Below are positions 6,928 to 8,402 of a DNA stretch of 8,402 nucleotides, in pieces (positions within the stretch are counted from its first letter, which is position 1; the number at the start of each line of letters is the position of its first letter). The notes beneath the pieces are model-generated. The model was not told the DNA's origin, did no database searches, and worked only from the letters and a program-made list of their open reading frames with translations. Both the position numbers and the translations under genes were made by a program. Source of the stretch: Clostridiales bacterium. Its GTDB lineage: Bacteria > Bacillota > Clostridia > Oscillospirales > Oscillospiraceae. The DNA is taken from contig JAAYCC010000072.1 in NCBI GenBank assembly GCA_012729875.1, positions 1-8,402 on the forward strand. Direction: 5' to 3'.

Positions 6928-7201
6928 ACAAGACCTGGGAGGCGCTACCAATTCTATATGGGAGTAAGAGAATGTAAAAAGTTTAAAAAAATTTATGGGG
7001 ATCATATAAATCAAGTATTTATTACTCTATTTTAGCAAGGTTTCCTAAATGGCCGAGAATGTCGGAATTAATATTGCCTGTCAGAGCACCGTTGTAGTTA
7101 CATAATTAACGCCCCCGTGTTCGGCGGCAGAGGTTATATTTCCGTTACTGATCCTGAAAAATGTGTCAAGGAGCTGCCACAGTTATGGCAGCTCCTTTTT
7201 T
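6928..7201 (+). ncRNA. Candidate small RNA or remnant transcript
   Basis: The interval runs from the expected start of the 6893-6921 promoter to a strong terminator, about 275 bases, with no ORF longer than a few tens of codons. Small foldable pieces are visible: CCGA/TCGG around 7053-7065, CCCCCG/CGGCGG with one mismatch around TGTT at about 7112-7127, and the terminator stem. It does not match a riboswitch or small RNA that I know. It may equally be the remains of a small protein gene. Confidence 0.2.
7168..7201 (+). terminator. Strong Rho-independent terminator
   Basis: AAGGAGCTGCC (7168-7178) pairs perfectly with GGCAGCTCCTT (7187-7197) around the loop ACAGTTAT, and the right arm runs into six T's (7196-7201). 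This is a canonical intrinsic terminator for plus-strand transcription. The upstream gene it once ended is not intact. Confidence 0.88.
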
Positions 7202-7405
7202 ATAACCAGCGCCCACTTTAAAATTATTTTTTAGATTTTTATGTCCAAATTTGCCGGGGTGCGGACATATATAGGTTAGAGGATAAACAACAATTTATAG
7301 GGCAAGGAAGAAGGTTGAAAAGTATGTTCACTCATAAAACATAGCATAATTCAGCATTTCTACGCCATTATATGATTAGCTTTAATTGAAAGGAAATTAT
7401 ATGAA

Positions 7406-8402
7406 ATGAAAAAAATATTACTCTTATGCGCTCTGTTGATCGCTATATATACAGGCCTTGCCGGATGCACGCAACAAAAAATTTTCGCAAGGAAATACAT
7501 ATGAGGAATTAAAATACGATGCACAATCCATTCCTGGGTATGGACGGCGCAGTTCTGAAAACCCTCACCGCTGGAAATCTTATTAGAAGCGTTTTTACAA
7601 TGCCGGACGGGCGCGTGGCGGCGCTTGACGCCGGTTCGGGGACACTTATGCTCGTAGATACCCAGAGCCTGGAGTGGGGGGCGAAAATGACTCTCGCCTT
7701 CGGCGCATCCACAGTCGGCCCGGGAAAGGGAGATTACGGTGTGTGTTACCGCGATAAAACACAGCTGTATTTGCGCAACCTAGCAAAAGGCGAGCCGGAG
7801 CAGGTGCTGTCCTGGCTGGAACTGGATATTTCCGGCGATTATATCGAAGAGTTCTTCCATTGGAAGACGGCAGGTTTATCTGTACTGAAAGAATGTCCTA
7901 GGCCGAATTACCCAAGATGTTTCTGTTGAAAGAACAACTTGTCCGCACAGTTCCAAAAACCACGCTGTCAATGGCCGTAATGTACTACGGTACAGACCTG
8001 ATAGACAGGATAATTGAGTTCAACCGAAGCAGCGCCACTTGCAGAATAGAGCTTAAAGACTACAGCGTTTACAATATCGCCTTGCAACAGTCTTCAGAAT
8101 AGAAACGCTTGTCGGCAGAAAGAGTAAGGCTGGTCCTAACATGGGCCGGACTCTTGATGAATATATGAATTGTGCATCCTCCATGCCTAAGGGGACCTCG
8201 CCGGTTTACTTAAACTCTAAATCAGATATGCTTCGACAGCTTTTGATCTACAGTATGGACAGCTATGTAAACTGGGATACGGGAGAGCTTCGCTTTGAGA
8301 GTGAGGATTTTATAAAGCTCCTTGAATACTGTTTAGCTTTTCCATCAGAACAGGAATATTCTGAAAAAAACTGGTGTGAAATGATAGCAGACGGTGAACT
8401 AA
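7406..8402 (+). pseudogene. Decayed extracellular solute-binding lipoprotein gene, cut by window edge
   Basis: The pieces read as one lipoprotein in changing frames. Frame 2 from ATG 7406 gives a signal with lipobox LAGC and then hits TGA at 7502. A one-base slip in the A6T4 run (about 7476-7485) moves to frame 3 (SQGNTYEELKYDAQS). About 7540 it moves to frame 1 (GAVLKTLTAGNLIRS, PDGRVAALDAGSGTLMLVD, DISGDYIEEF), and near 7863 back to frame 3, with TAG at 7899-7901, then KTTLSMAVMYYGTDLIDRII and IELKDYSVYN. Near 8075 frame 2 resumes (YRLATVFRIETLVGR, GRTLDEYM, NWDTGELRF, IKLLEYC) and is open to the edge. This matches large clostridial lipoproteins that have a propeller-like N-terminal part followed by a family-1 sugar-binding protein domain, as I recall them. 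The join at 8075 seems to lack roughly 70-100 residues, and part of the N-terminal region is probably missing too. The gene cannot make the full protein. Confidence 0.88.

Larger units (their letters stand above)
6577..7405. other. Long AT-rich intergenic region, no convincing gene
   Basis: About 830 bases separate the lipoprotein from the broken substrate-binding gene. The only longish open frame (minus strand, 6605-6814, GTG start) has no ribosome site, starts inside a hairpin and covers the likely lipoprotein promoter, so I do not call it. Supported contents are the lipoprotein promoter (6650-6678), a hairpin (6806-6833), a plus-strand promoter (6893-6921), a strong terminator (7168-7201) and a weak inverted repeat, TATGTCC/GGACATA, at 7240-7246 and 7263-7269. 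Short protein-like scraps, such as the 18-codon frame from ATG 7049 and the frame encoding NAPVFGGRGYISVTDPEKC at 7108-7164, suggest a decayed gene, but I do not recognise it. Confidence 0.6.

Noticed and set aside
6958..7035. A 25-codon ORF from ATG 6958
   Set aside because: The GGGAGG site is 15 bases away, too far, and the peptide matches nothing I know. A nearby better-spaced GGGAG leads to an ATG directly followed by TAA.

Overview
The window looks like a chromosomal piece of a Gram-positive anaerobe of the class Clostridia, probably close to Oscillospiraceae/Ruminococcaceae. This is inferred from gene content, not from a marker gene: an MMPL transporter paired with a YhgE/Pip-like secreted partner, a WYL regulator, purine-rich Shine-Dalgarno sites, lipoboxes, and a decayed member of a large clostridial lipoprotein family of sugar-type substrate-binding proteins. 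There are no rRNA or tRNA genes, no CRISPR array and no intact mobile element.

Left part (1-2692, + strand): the 3' end of an MMPL/RND-type membrane transporter is followed one base later by a secreted coiled-coil YhgE/Pip-like protein, and a strong GC-rich hairpin closes the unit. The two products probably act together at the cell envelope. Next (2926-4141, + strand) come a HTH-WYL transcription regulator and a 63-residue protein with one C-terminal membrane segment.

Middle (4154-6576, - strand): an orphan GtrII-type glucosyltransferase membrane protein converges on the small gene with a 12-base gap. Upstream of it lies a 200-residue lipoprotein of unknown function. Between them is a perfect 19-bp inverted repeat with a 3-base loop, carrying a symmetric extended -10 sequence (TGCTATAAT) on each strand. 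It is the most striking non-coding element here.

Right part (6577-8402): about 830 bases hold no convincing gene but contain structured pieces: a likely promoter for the lipoprotein, a GATCCCCAC hairpin, a good sigma-A-like promoter at 6893-6921, and a textbook Rho-independent terminator at 7168-7201. The last two frame a short interval with no sizeable ORF that could be a small RNA or the leftover of a lost gene. The window ends in a clearly broken substrate-binding lipoprotein gene, with several frame changes, an in-frame stop and at least one internal deletion, running off the right edge.

I see no firm evidence for a wholly new multi-gene system. The best leads are the promoter-like palindrome before the glucosyltransferase, the promoter-terminator interval without an ORF, and the membrane-anchor-less YhgE-like partner of the MMPL transporter.
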